A DNA stretch of 64,000 nt. Source: Chrysogorgia sp. JL179-B06 (taxonomy: Eukaryota > Cnidaria > Anthozoa > Scleralcyonacea > Chrysogorgiidae). Location: the NCBI GenBank assembly GCA_035772405.1, contig JAYKKM010000025.1, positions 124,001-188,000 on the forward strand. Direction: 5' to 3'. Position numbers and translations under genes: made by a program. This document shows positions 37,001-46,552 of the stretch, piece by piece; within the stretch, counting starts at the first letter, position 1; every line of letters starts with the position of its first letter. The notes beneath the pieces are model-generated. The model did no database searches and was not told where the DNA came from. It saw only the letters and a list, made by a program, of their open reading frames with translations.

Positions 37001-37455
37001 GTATCTGCAGGCTTTTTCGACTCATTTGCCTTGTTTTGACTGATCTGCAGGTGTTTTGCGGGCCTTTTTGACCAATCGGAATGGCTAAGACGGGGCAAGT
37101 TCGGCAAAATCACTCTAAACCAATCAGCGCAAGCCATTTTGACTGATCTGCAGGGGTGTTTGCCTGATAAGCGGAGTTACGGGCCCTAAATTTAACGCAT
37201 CCAGGTTGAATGCCTGACGAGTTGTGCAGTTATAAATAATTATACAAAATAATTAATATTTTGAAGGAAAGCTTTGCCGCTTTTGCGACGATTGAAGGTC
37301 GTTCATCGCTATCGTACCGCGACGCGGTCCATTAATCATATTCCTGCAAAAATGTTATAATTGTTTTATGAAAATTTTAAGTTCTCTTCTTTTCTCTTTG
37401 AGAATTTTTCACCTTAGTCATCTGACTTATTTGACTAATACTAAATCCGCCCCTG
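34054..37455. mobile_element. hAT DNA transposon, 3.4 kb, decayed
   Basis: Ends CAGGGGCGGAT... and ...ATCCGCCCCTG are inverted repeats; the 8-bp flanking duplication GGCTTACC is typical of hAT. The interior is AT-rich with no intact transposase. A minus-strand open stretch at 36893-36675 runs into a GTGAGT-type splice donor near 36672 and may be a relic exon. Direct repeats of about 190 bp occur near 34430-34560 and 34630-34770. Repeats near 36970-37160 (tttgactgatctg) are also present. Inserted into one P2 arm after the inverted duplication formed. Confidence 0.9.
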
Positions 37456-37463
37456 GGCTTACC
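37456..37463. repeat. 8-bp hAT target duplication, right copy
   Basis: GGCTTACC directly after CCGCCCCTG. Confidence 0.9.
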
Positions 37464-37591
37464 AGATGGCAAGAAAAGAACCGTATTCTTACATATTTGT
37501 TGACATAACACCAACATGTCCCGATGAAATACGACTTCGATCCGGAATCTTCCCGACAGACACTCATTACGTCTACCAACCTCGCGTATAA
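37456..37591 (+). pseudogene. C-terminal remainder of the left-arm ATPase
   Basis: Begins in the second GGCTTACC copy and encodes the last about 42 residues of the ATPase (MARKEPYSYIFVDITPTCP, ending VYQPRV), followed by TAA at 37591. Confidence 0.85.
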
Positions 37592-37626
37592 AAATACAGT
37601 GCTGTCAAACGCGTATTAATTTGAGG

Positions 37627-37956
37627 ATGTCCCGCCGTGTGAAGAGGAACCACGATATTTTAAAAGTATTGGCAAAGTGTAAACCTTTTATGCGAAAAGC
37701 GATCATAAAAGCTGCAGATACATATTTATTGGAAGCCATAACCGAGTGCCTTTTGAACATTTGCCGTGAAACGATTAAAATTAGTCCTACAACGTATAAA
37801 AAGCTTACACCATACTCAGATCACATTGAGGCTGTTGCTGATAAGAGAAACCCGATCACGAAAAGAAGGAGGGTTATTCTACAAAAAGGCGACGGATTCT
37901 TACCTTTTCTGCTCGCTCCTGTCTTAGAACAATTGGCGAGCTTTCTAATCAAATAA
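37627..37956 (+). CDS. Small basic Polinton/adintovirus protein with hydrophobic C-terminus (P2)
   Basis: About 110 residues. Basic helical N-terminus (MSRRVKRNHDILKVLAKC), a central segment LEAITECLLNICRETIKISP, a basic RRRVILQKGDGF and a hydrophobic end FLPFLLAPVLEQLASFLI. This pattern is common next to the ATPase in metazoan Polintons and adintoviruses and is thought to be a virion protein, perhaps core- or membrane-active; the exact role is not established to my knowledge. The first about 32 codons are repeated in the right arm (38842-38935), so this gene spans the inner edge of the inverted duplication. The next gene starts at its stop (TAATGG). Confidence 0.75.
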   Translation: MSRRVKRNHDILKVLAKCKPFMRKAIIKAADTYLLEAITECLLNICRETIKISPTTYKKLTPYSDHIEAVADKRNPITKRRRVILQKGDGFLPFLLAPVLEQLASFLIK

Positions 37957-38681
37957 TGGAACATGTCAAAAGACTGGCTCTGGTCCCTGAACACATAACT
38001 ACAAAGAAACCCTTGGTTCTTCCACTGACTGCTCAAGTGAACCAGTTGGACTCGGAAATGGAAAGTTTAATGCAACGTCAAGATATAACACAAGACTATA
38101 AAGTGAAGTTGTATAATCAGACCTTTCAACGTTATCTCAATTATTATGACAAGCGAATGCGTAAACCTGTTCCTGTAAGTATTGCCCACACCCCGCCTAT
38201 CGCAGCAGAAGAAACAGGCCCCGAACCTTCAACAGAGACAATGCCTGAACCACCTGGAGAAATCGAGAGTGATATCATAGAAAGTGTACCTTCCACGATG
38301 AAATCAAGAGCTGTACAACTGATAAAGAAGATAAAAGCAAATAAAGATGTGGTTGGTTGGAACGATCAAGGGCAAATGGTTTTTGAAGGAAGAACTATTC
38401 CAGGTACTAACGTCATTGATTTAGTCAACGATACTCTGCGTCAAAGAAAGAATTTCAACCCTGCAGGCTGGCAACTGTTCGCAAAAGCTTTAGGACGTAT
38501 GAATGTACCCGAAGGAATCGTCAGAAACGAAGAGCGTCTACATTTGGTTAAAGAATATAGGAACAAGCCTTCATCTGCTTCTAGCGATCCCCCTCTGACG
38601 CCGTCACTACAGTCTCCAGGGGCACCAGCGAAACCAAGAAAGAAACGTAGAGACAAAAATCCATATAAATGGCATTCATAA
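37956..38681 (+). CDS. Conserved Polinton virion-type protein (P2)
   Basis: 241 residues. An N-terminal segment QLDSEMESLMQRQDI with a YNQTFQRYLNYYDK helix is followed by an acidic, proline-rich linker (about 75-110). A compact domain comes next, with VGWNDQGQMVFEGRTIPGTN and LVNDTLRQRKNFNPAGWQLF, and the C-terminus is basic (KPRKKRRDKNPYKWH). I recognise this as a widespread uncharacterised Polinton/adintovirus protein found beside the small basic protein; function unknown, probably structural or DNA-associated. The start overlaps the upstream stop. The frame is intact and single-copy in the centre of P2. Confidence 0.75.
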   Translation: MEHVKRLALVPEHITTKKPLVLPLTAQVNQLDSEMESLMQRQDITQDYKVKLYNQTFQRYLNYYDKRMRKPVPVSIAHTPPIAAEETGPEPSTETMPEPPGEIESDIIESVPSTMKSRAVQLIKKIKANKDVVGWNDQGQMVFEGRTIPGTNVIDLVNDTLRQRKNFNPAGWQLFAKALGRMNVPEGIVRNEERLHLVKEYRNKPSSASSDPPLTPSLQSPGAPAKPRKKRRDKNPYKWHS

Positions 38682-38742
38682 TCTTTTTGTAAACATTTTA
38701 TTGAATAAATATTTTTTACAATTACAACGTGTCTTTTTATTC

Positions 38743-38842
38743 TTACGCCAAATACCATTTACGTATAAAATCACGAACTAATGTATCGTTCCATTCCTTT
38801 TGATCAGTAAACATACTAACAATAGTTGACATGGGAATATTT
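38743..38842 (-). pseudogene. C-terminal fragment of an unidentified Polinton protein at the P2 junction
   Basis: The minus strand reads about 32 codons ending TAA at 38743 (FTDQKEWNDTL, FIRKWYLA). Its upstream part is cut exactly where the right inverted arm begins (38842). The context suggests the tail of another P2 gene deleted during the rearrangement. Family not identified. Confidence 0.4.
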
Positions 38843-38968
38843 CTGCAGCTTTTATGATCGCTTTTCGCATAAAAGGTTTACACTTTGCCAATACATTTAA
38901 AATATCGTGGTTCCTCTTCACACGGCGGGACATCCTCAAATGAATACGCTTTTGACAGCACTGTATTT

Positions 38969-39904
38969 TTATACGCGAGGTTGGTAAACGTAATGAGTAT
39001 CTATCGGGAAGATTCCGGATCGAAGTCGTATTTCATCGGGACATGCTGGTGTTAGGTCAACAAATATGTAAGAATACGGTTCTTTTGTTGCCATCTGGTA
39101 AGCCTGCTGGAAAAATTTGGTGTTGCTCGGGTATAGCTGTTTGGCAAGGTGGATCACTTGGCTGGCATCGCGGACATTTTTGGTTAGAACCAGATAACTA
39201 GCATTAAGAGATATAGTTCGGTGATCTTTGCTTTGATGAAACATATTCTGTACGATATAGATGACACTATGGTTTCCATGATGCGACTTTTTCGTAAATA
39301 ATTTAGCAATGATAGCATCCTTTTCCCCCATCATGTCGTCAATGATAAATAAATTCCTTATCTTGGGGTTAATAGAATCCAACATGGAATCAGGTAAACC
39401 TTGAACAAACTGAATACCGGAAACTAGGGTCTCTATTTGAGCAAAGGATTCCTGATATTCGGAATAAAAGTAAACAATATTTTCAGGTGGAGGATCGATC
39501 ATCACTTGAGCGTTCGCTAACAATGTTTTGACAAACGTTGTTTTTCCTGTCTTGGTTCCTCCAGAGACTATAAGTCCAAACGGGTGTGTTAACTGAATGG
39601 AATACGTTCGGCTTTGGTTTGAGTTTAGTGAGTTTGATACAGCACTAGTAAACTGGAGATGTGTCGTTCTTCTATCGTAGGAAGCCATATCCGGTTGCTT
39701 GTCTGTGACTTCAGAATGAAATAATTTCTGATGGTTAGCGCTATTACTTGATGCGACGAATAATCCAACGGAAGAGATTGGTTGAGAGGAGATCTTTTTA
39801 CCATGAACGTTGTTCATATGGCGGCGAAGGTGTTCTTTTCTTGACAAAGTCTTTCCACAAGTGCCACAGTGATGAGACATGTTCTCTGACTCACGACTGA
39901 ACAT
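38969..39904 (-). CDS. P2 zinc-finger/packaging ATPase, right-arm copy, intact
   Basis: 311 residues. N-terminal C2H2 finger (CGTCGKTLSRKEHLRRH), a linker rich in Ser/Gln, Walker A GGTKTGKT (115-122), Walker B LFIIDD (185-190), a YIVQNMFHQ sensor-like strand and a C-terminus with YIFVDLTPACPDE. The core is the Polinton/A32-like packaging ATPase; the finger fused to it is not present in the P1 ATPase. It differs from the left-arm copy by only a few residues. The full frame may be functional, though its element is not. Confidence 0.85.
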   Translation of the reverse strand: MFSRESENMSHHCGTCGKTLSRKEHLRRHMNNVHGKKISSQPISSVGLFVASSNSANHQKLFHSEVTDKQPDMASYDRRTTHLQFTSAVSNSLNSNQSRTYSIQLTHPFGLIVSGGTKTGKTTFVKTLLANAQVMIDPPPENIVYFYSEYQESFAQIETLVSGIQFVQGLPDSMLDSINPKIRNLFIIDDMMGEKDAIIAKLFTKKSHHGNHSVIYIVQNMFHQSKDHRTISLNASYLVLTKNVRDASQVIHLAKQLYPSNTKFFQQAYQMATKEPYSYIFVDLTPACPDEIRLRSGIFPIDTHYVYQPRV

Positions 39905-39974
39905 GAAATGAAACTATTTTCTCAATTATTTTAATTTTATAGGATACCTAATCTGATCATCTCGAAAATACCCC

Positions 39975-40470
39975 AACACCCCAAACGCCCCCCAACGCAC
40001 AATCTAAAGCACCCCGCAAATACCCCAAACGCCCGCATCTCCCTACGAACACCCCGAAAGCACCCCGCAAATACCCCAAACGCCCGCATCTCCCTACAAA
40101 CACCCCGAATGCACCCCCAAATGCCCCGGAAACACCAAATGCACCCCCAAATACCTCAAGCGCCCCATCTCCTTACGAACACCCCGAATGCACCCCGCAA
40201 ATACCCCGGAAACACCAAATGCACCCCGCAAATACCCCAAACGCCCGCATCTCCCTACGAACACCCCGAATGCACCCCCAAATGCCCCGGAAACACCAAA
40301 TGCACCCCCAAATACCTCGGAAACACCAAATACACCCCCAAATACCCCAAGCGCCCCATCTCCTTACGAACACCCCGAATGCAGCCCCCAAATACCCCGG
40401 TAACACCAAATGCACCCCCAAACACCCCAAGCGCCCCATCTCCTTACGAACACCCCAAACGCCCTCATGA
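39975..40470 (-). repeat. G-rich minisatellite, P2 right arm
   Basis: Reverse-complement counterpart of 32735-33180, reading as CACCCC-rich units on the plus strand (accccgaatgcacccc, aaataccccggaaacacc). Unit number and order differ from the left arm, so the array has changed since the arms were duplicated. Confidence 0.9.
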
Positions 40471-40557
40471 TTCTTTGGACTAAGAGAAGCCGTACGAAGA
40501 ACGATTTAGTAATAGCTTTATTACTACACGAACACAAGTTATAAGATTCACACACTT

Positions 40558-41560
40558 TTATTTCGAAATATGTTTTACATTATCAGCCGGTACCCAAGAA
40601 TTAAAATCATTCGAGTAAACTAACCACTTTACAAGATATTCTTTGTGTTTACCACGCATGGGAGACTTAATCACATTTTCTACTCTAAAAAAGTCAGTGT
40701 CTTTCTTGATAACGCTTTGCAACTCTTGTTCGTAAAATGTTCCCTCTAACTCCTCGTCGTGATAATCGGATATTTTATACACTGGTGGTCTTCTAGGTAT
40801 ACGCTTCGTTATGGTGAAAACTTCTTCGGTCCAGCTGGGTAAGTAACCTTTCTTGAATGTTCGTCTGGCTTTGCTGATTCGCACTTGATCACCCACGTTA
40901 AATTTATACTTAATGAGCGCCAACCATGCTTTCATTCTCGTGATTCACATCAACCGGTTCATTCCAATACTCCGATGTCGCGAATGGTTGTAGGAATACA
41001 CCAACTTTTGTAGCACATCCATATACTTTACTGTATTCTTAGCTGTAAAATATTTCCACATCTTTCCCTTAAGCGTTCGATTAAATCGTTCCACAATAGA
41101 CGCTTTGGTGTCGTTGTGCGTGGTGAAAAACGAAATGTTGTAATCTTTCAAAAGCTTCTGAAATGGTCTGTTGGTAAATTCAGTTCCTTTATCGGTATGA
41201 AGTTTCTCGGGACGTCTGCCTTTCTTACATATCTTCTTAAAGGCTTTGATAAGATTTTCTCCGGATTTTTTTTTTCAATGGTTCTACCCACGCATACTTG
41301 GATAAAACATCAATGACAGTTAACATGTATTTATAGCCATTGTTTGCTTTACTCAACGAATCCATAACAACCAGATCAGCCTCCCATATTTCGTCTATTG
41401 CTCCGACAATAACTCTATTTCTCTTTCCGACGCAACGTAGTTTTACTATGGCAACACCATTGTCGCGTTTGAACTTGGCCGCTCAATTTATCCCTCATCA
41501 TCCCATATTGACTATTTTTTTACCCTCAAAATCCCAGTATTTATCCTCAAAGCAAATGAA
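40558..41560 (-). pseudogene. P2 integrase with chromodomain, right-arm copy, frameshifted
   Basis: Same content as the left-arm copy: chromodomain and SH3-like region at 40935-40558, catalytic glutamate region (VERFNRTLKG) at 41151-40945, and the first and second catalytic blocks readable in other frames up to about 41560. It carries its own differences, including a deletion near 40922-40935 relative to the left arm and a longer T-run near 41264-41276. Confidence 0.8.
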
Positions 41561-41599
41561 TTATTCCCAAGTCATGCAAATATTTCCGAGTTGAGCACT

Positions 41600-42632
41600 A
41601 ATGATTGTTAATGACCCATGCGCTATTGTCTATGTGGTCACTCAACCTTCGCTTCGTTTGACAAGCTATCTCTTGAATAATTTAATAGCTAATATAATAT
41701 ATACCAAGCAAGGTTTTATCTCGCTTAGGAAAATCGATACCTTTGACTTCTTTTTTCGAATAGCTTGCCGAAGTATTTCTTTATCCAAGGAATCGCTTAC
41801 TTTACACACTAGAGGCCTTATGAACTTTGTAAAGGCGTAAAGTCCGATACATTCGTAAAAGCCGTTATGATTCGTTCGACTCCGTGATTTTTAAAATATA
41901 CTCGCTTCGTTGTTCAAGGCTTCGGAAGGCGAATATCGCAAATAGCCGAAATGAATTGGGTTCATATCTTCGTGGAACTGTTGAAGGTTTAAAGGGTATT
42001 TGAACATAAGGGCGATCGTATGAATCTATGTAGGTCGATACACGAACTGAAAGTATAAGATATTTCATTGATAATTCATTCCAGATTATAATATTCATAC
42101 AAGATCGATTGTGCGCATGCGCTACTTTCGGATTGCCTACTGTCCCACATTCACATTGCCGTAGCGATGCAAAGTGTATAGATGCAAAGGCGTTTCTTAT
42201 ATTATTAAGAGATCTAAAGAGCGACGTTTTGATAGTGACGTAATACCTTCGGAAATCAAGTTCGGAAGGCGTCGGAATTATATGGGAGCTGAGGAAGAGG
42301 ACTAGGGTTAGTGAAGACTGAATATGCATAATAATAAGGCCTAATAAAATGAACACTTAATTAGGGTTTGGGGTCCTACAGGTACACGAGCTAGCGTTAG
42401 GGATCCTGAAGGTTTAATGACGTAATCTGAATAAATAATTAAGGTTAAGGCTCCTCCAAGGAAGACGAAGAGCCTGGTGACGTATGCATAAATAACTAGG
42501 GTTAGAGGGTCTGGAAGGAAGACGAGAAACGTGACGTAATCTCAAAATTCGAAAGCTCATTAAAAATTCAATTTACCTAATTAATATTAATGCGGCCTAT
42601 ATGGGGGAGGGGGGGGGGGGGGTATTACTACT
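41600..42632 (-). repeat. P2 terminal region, right arm
   Basis: Mirror of 30547-31780. It contains the same AACCCTA-type words (as TAGGGTT on the plus strand near 42302, 42362, 42498 and elsewhere) and ends in a G-run broken once by A (42604-42622), followed by TATTACTACT. No gene called. Confidence 0.6.
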
Positions 42633-43517
42633 AAGGTCCCAAGTTATAGACCTGAGGCTGTTATGAGTGGATTGTTGGAAATGATTGGGAAAATGATTGG
42701 CCATTCATTTGCACAAGGTGGTCCAGGATTTCCCTTCTTGGCTAAACCTTGCTACTACTACCTTGTAACAGGAGATATCATGTGCGCAATGACATATTGT
42801 GATGTTTGGGATATTCCTGATACATTTGCAAGAAATGTTGTTTTTCAGGTACAGTTAAGTTTGTTATAATATTTTTCACGACTTTAAAGAACTTTAGGAG
42901 AACTTAAACATTTATTATGTTATAATCAAATGAATATAAGTGGGATACATTAAGAGAACATTTTTCATTACCCAATAATTTTCATTATTAAAACTATTTT
43001 CATTTAATATTTTATACATTAGAATTCTATCTTGCTTGGATTATCAGCAGCTGGAAATAGACAGCTTTTCTTTTATATACTGGACGCCAACAACAATGAT
43101 GAAATAAATAATCTATGCAATGATGATTCTGTCTTCTCTACTTTCTCAGCATTTTAAATGTAAGTTTGATTTTGTAAAGTTTATTTATTATGTAACATCA
43201 AATAATCAGGATTAAATGAAATTAGTTGTTGATAACGATTTGATGATTGGGGGCCGGGGGGAGAAAAGGGCATGCTCTCCCTGAATTTTTTTGAATTTGT
43301 TAGTCTTGGAATCAGTGAATCACTATTTGATTTCCTGCATTTTGAGACAAGTTTTCAGAGAAATCTAATGTATCAAATTTTCCACAATCTATGTTACATA
43401 CAGTTAACAAATCACTATGTCAGTCCATGTTTTTTTGAAAACATGCATGACTTAATTAAGCTCTTACTGATTATTGACAGTGGTTGTTTTAATTGTTATT
43501 AATAAAATCTTACTATT

Positions 43518-44013
43518 CAGTAAAAACCCACGTATAAGAACCTCGATTTTAAGAACCTGTTAGGCTAAGATTTTCAATTTAGATCCCCTTTACATATGAA
43601 CATGTTTTAGGCTAACATTTGAAAGCAGGTTCTTATTTTATCAAATAGAGTCAAAACTACAAATTTATAAATCAAAGAAAATAAACTTAACAAAGTAATG
43701 AAAATGAGCCAGAATCAAAAAAATAGTGTATATATGTCTACAGTTGTATATGTTATATTGTTCCACATACAGTGTAACTTTAAAGTGCATATAGGGTTTT
43801 TATTTGCTTAGATTGCAGTCATTTGGAGAAAATTTATGCATAATTTATATAAATAATAGACCACATTTACCAAAAACAAGTTGTTTTTTTCTTAAGAAAA
43901 TAAGAACCTGTTTAAGAACCTGAATAGCGTAATTTTGCAGTAAACACCATTTATATAAGAACCTTTTTAGGCTAATTTGGAAAATCTAGGTTCTTATATG
44001 GGGGTTTTTACTG
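43518..44013. mobile_element. Mariner-like MITE (about 496 bp)
   Basis: The ends CAGTAAAAACCCACGTATAAG and, reversed, CTTATATGGGGGTTTTTACTG are inverted repeats; a TA follows the right end. Internal copies of 'aagaacctg..taggcta' are scattered through it. No coding capacity. Lies in an intron of the HECT-like gene. Confidence 0.7.
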
Positions 44014-44315
44014 TATTCTTTCTTCACAAATATACTTGATTGCACTCTTAACTCAATCCGGGAACAAGATTGAATCTTGGTTGTGGTACGGGAGGGTTAA
44101 CTTCTATGTGAGTGAGCTGCTAAAGAACGAATCCAAGCCAAGTAAGCCAACCCGACTTGGGATAGGAGTGGTGACCTGGCTAGTGATTGGCTGAGAATCA
44201 AACCCTTTATTGTTCAGTAAACCCAAAGCCAATTATGTGTATAATTGTGTTTTTGTTTCAGGAGGGAGACATTACACTATAAGGTGTTACGCAATGTTGT
44301 GTTGAGACGTTTTCT

Positions 44316-44695
44316 AAGGCCAAGTAAAAAAATTATGTGGTTCCGGTTGGTAGGTCGGGATTTTATTATTTTTGAGACAAGATTTTGGTCAATTGCCACA
44401 TAGGCCGTCATCTTGTTCTATTATATTGTTGTGCTAGAATGACGGCCTGGGAACTAATTTAGGAAAATGGCGATTGTTACAAAGCCAGCGATGGTGTCAG
44501 GTCACGTAGTGATCTTAATTTACGATTTTACCAGGGTAAAACTTATTTTTTCATTAAAGTCTATGTAAAATCTATAAAACCTACCTTTTATAGACTTTTT
44601 TTGGCGCAAAAATGTCACAAAATTTACAGGGTCGGCCGAGCTGAGCTAGTGTCGGTTGGGTAACCGGAACCACACAATTTTTTTTATTTGGCCTT
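44316..44695. mobile_element. Short TIR element (about 380 bp)
   Basis: AAGGCCAAGTAAAAAAATTATG at the left is matched by the complement at the right (cacaattttttttatttggcctt), and GTGGTTCCGGTTGG near 44340 by CCGGAACCAC near 44664. Non-coding MITE of unassigned family. Confidence 0.65.
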
Positions 44696-45420
44696 AAGTA
44701 ATGATTTTTATTCCATTCTTTCATGAAACTGTACTAAGCCACTTTAGTAGCAGTGGTAGCAGAATGTGTTTTATATTTTTTGGGGGGAAATCACAGGATG
44801 CATTGTGCCCATGTAAAATTAAAGTTTATTTTAGCTCTGTATTCAGAGGTATTGGGTGGGCTACCCCACTCACAAATATTGGGGGAGGGGGCTATAGCCC
44901 ACAGCCCCTCTGTTCTGCCACCCAAATTTAAATACCATTATAGTCAATATACTGTTTATATAACATTAAAATGTAAATATGTTTGTCTTTTTGCTCATAG
45001 ATATCAACAAAGACAAAGAAAATTCAGGCAGTTTTGATGTATGAGGTTATTTCTAAGAGAAAAGTAGCATTGGATACTTGATCAAATGCAAAGGTATCCT
45101 CAGTTGTTTGAAAGTGTTTTCACCTTCAAAAGTTTGGAGTTAACATCAGATGCAGTCAATAGTTATTTCAAATATCCAGGAGAATTAAGTTAAATTGAGT
45201 GTCAAGTTCATGATTACAAAATTTATTGACCAGTCATCACGTGAAAGGCTAATGCAGGTAATGCAATATTGCACTGGAAGCAAGAGTATACCTGTAGTGC
45301 AGAGTTTCCAAATCATTGTTGCTTTTCATAGTGAAGGTTATATCAACATGCACCTTTTCGTTGTTGATGCCAAATTATGGAGTCATATCGGGGACAAAAT
45401 TAGCTCCCTCTCTTCGTGGC

Positions 45421-45560
45421 GTGGGAATCTGCTAGTCGGCGTGAGTCGTCCATACTTCGTGGCGTAATGATTAGTTTCGTGGCGTTATAATATGACCATA
45501 TCTCTTCTTCGTGGCGTCGTGCATCTCTTCCTGGCGTCGTACATCTCTTCGCAACTTAAT
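45421..45560 (+). repeat. Short irregular repeats (TTCGTGGCGT)
   Basis: The word TTCGTGGCGT or TTCCTGGCGT recurs about six times between 45413 and 45540 with variable spacing. No gene. 45560-45823 contains nothing recognisable. Confidence 0.6.
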
Positions 45561-45854
45561 AACATTATAACGGGGATTCTCATTGAGGGATTAGTAATGG
45601 TCAGCGGCATAACCAGGCCTTGGTCTGGGCATTGTCTAAACGTTATCTCGTATATTCAACTAATATGGCTAATTGCTTTCCCCGTGCAACGCATTCCCCA
45701 TGTGTGGGAGATATCCACGCGATCTAAATTTGGAAAATCTGTCGGTTACTTTAACGGTAATTAAATACTTCGAATCTCGTACACTGCCGCGGCTGAAAAA
45801 CGAGAAAAGTGCCCTCAAATTGCAGGAAATTACGGTGGCCCACAAGTGTCACGG

Positions 45855-46185
45855 CAAAACTTACTTCTCCACGGCAAAACTTACTTCTCTACGGCAAAAC
45901 TTACTTTTTTCCACGGCAAAACTTCTCTACGGCAAAACTTACTTTTCTCCACGGCAAAACTTACTTCTCTACGGCAAAACTTACTTCTCTACGGCAAAAC
46001 TTACTTCTCCACGGCAAAACTTACTTTTCTCCACGGCAAAACTTACTTTTCTCCACGGCAAAACTTACTTTTCTCCACGGCAAAACTTACTTCTCTACGG
46101 CAAAACTTACTTTTCTCCATGGCAAAACTTACTTTTCTCCACGGCAAAACTTACTTCTCCACGGCAAAACTTTCTTTTCTCAGGC
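45855..46185 (+). repeat. Minisatellite array (acggcaaaacttacttctcc), left arm
   Basis: About 17 copies of an 18-21 bp unit with variants ending ctctcc, tttctcc or ctctac. The mirror array is at 48468-48815. The long frames readable through it are by-products of the repeat. Confidence 0.95.
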
Positions 46186-46552
46186 TCTACCTCTGTTTGG
46201 TAAGACGTCGTGTAATAAATACATAAGAGATCGCAATGGCGGAAAGGTTAGATTATTTAGACGGGGAGGATCAGCTTGATTTTTCTAACGAGGAACAGGA
46301 GTATGGGGCGCCGTTTGTGAATTTATTATTTATTCATGAAACAGGCTATTTTTTTAATGATTTACAAATAATTAGTCATATTCGAGATTATATGTTAAAT
46401 CATACTTTCATGGTATACATATTTACTAAATAATACTTTTAAGTTTCCATTATTTACTAAATAATACTTTTTTTTGGTAAATAATACTTTTACGATATTG
46501 TGGTCAGCGGATAACCTTCTCAAGGCGGTAGAGTATATATATATATATACAT

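Larger units (their letters stand above)
30547..42632. mobile_element. Polinton P2, rearranged as a giant inverted duplication
   Basis: The left arm (30547-37718, including a 3.4-kb hAT insertion) is repeated in reverse complement at 38842-42632. Without the hAT each arm is about 3.8 kb and nearly identical. Each arm runs: C/G homopolymer terminus, about 1.2 kb terminal region, decayed integrase with chromodomain, G-rich minisatellite, and zinc-finger/ATPase. The unique centre (37719-38841) holds the rest of one small basic protein and a second virion-type protein. Polymerase, MCP and penton are missing. The right end reads AGTAGTAATACCC on the minus strand; the left end starts AGTAATACCC. 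The flanks (gtcaat and aaggtc) do not form a target duplication, and left and right flanks are different sequences, so this is a rearranged derivative. Confidence 0.85.
42633..45420 (+). pseudogene. HECT-domain E3 ligase-like gene fragment (G2E3-like), probably a pseudogene
   Basis: Exon-like pieces on the plus strand. 42633-42848 reads through MSGLLEMIGKMIGHSFAQGG and CDVWDIPD and ends CAG before GTACAG, a splice donor. A second piece near 43023-43158 starts after an AG and ends before GTAAGT. A third lies near 45000-45190 (FESVFTFKSLEL, SYFKYPG). The last, 45195-45370, carries FMITKFIDQSSRERL and LMQVMQYCTGSKSIP, close to the HECT C-lobe pattern. HECT ligases pass ubiquitin through a C-lobe cysteine; I could not find a clear active-site segment. 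The 5' side is cut by P2. Stops occur between pieces. Confidence 0.6.

Noticed and set aside
45855..46185. CRISPR-like array of repeats
   Set aside because: Units are contiguous minisatellites without unique spacers, in eukaryotic DNA, and mirrored in the other arm of a palindromic element.
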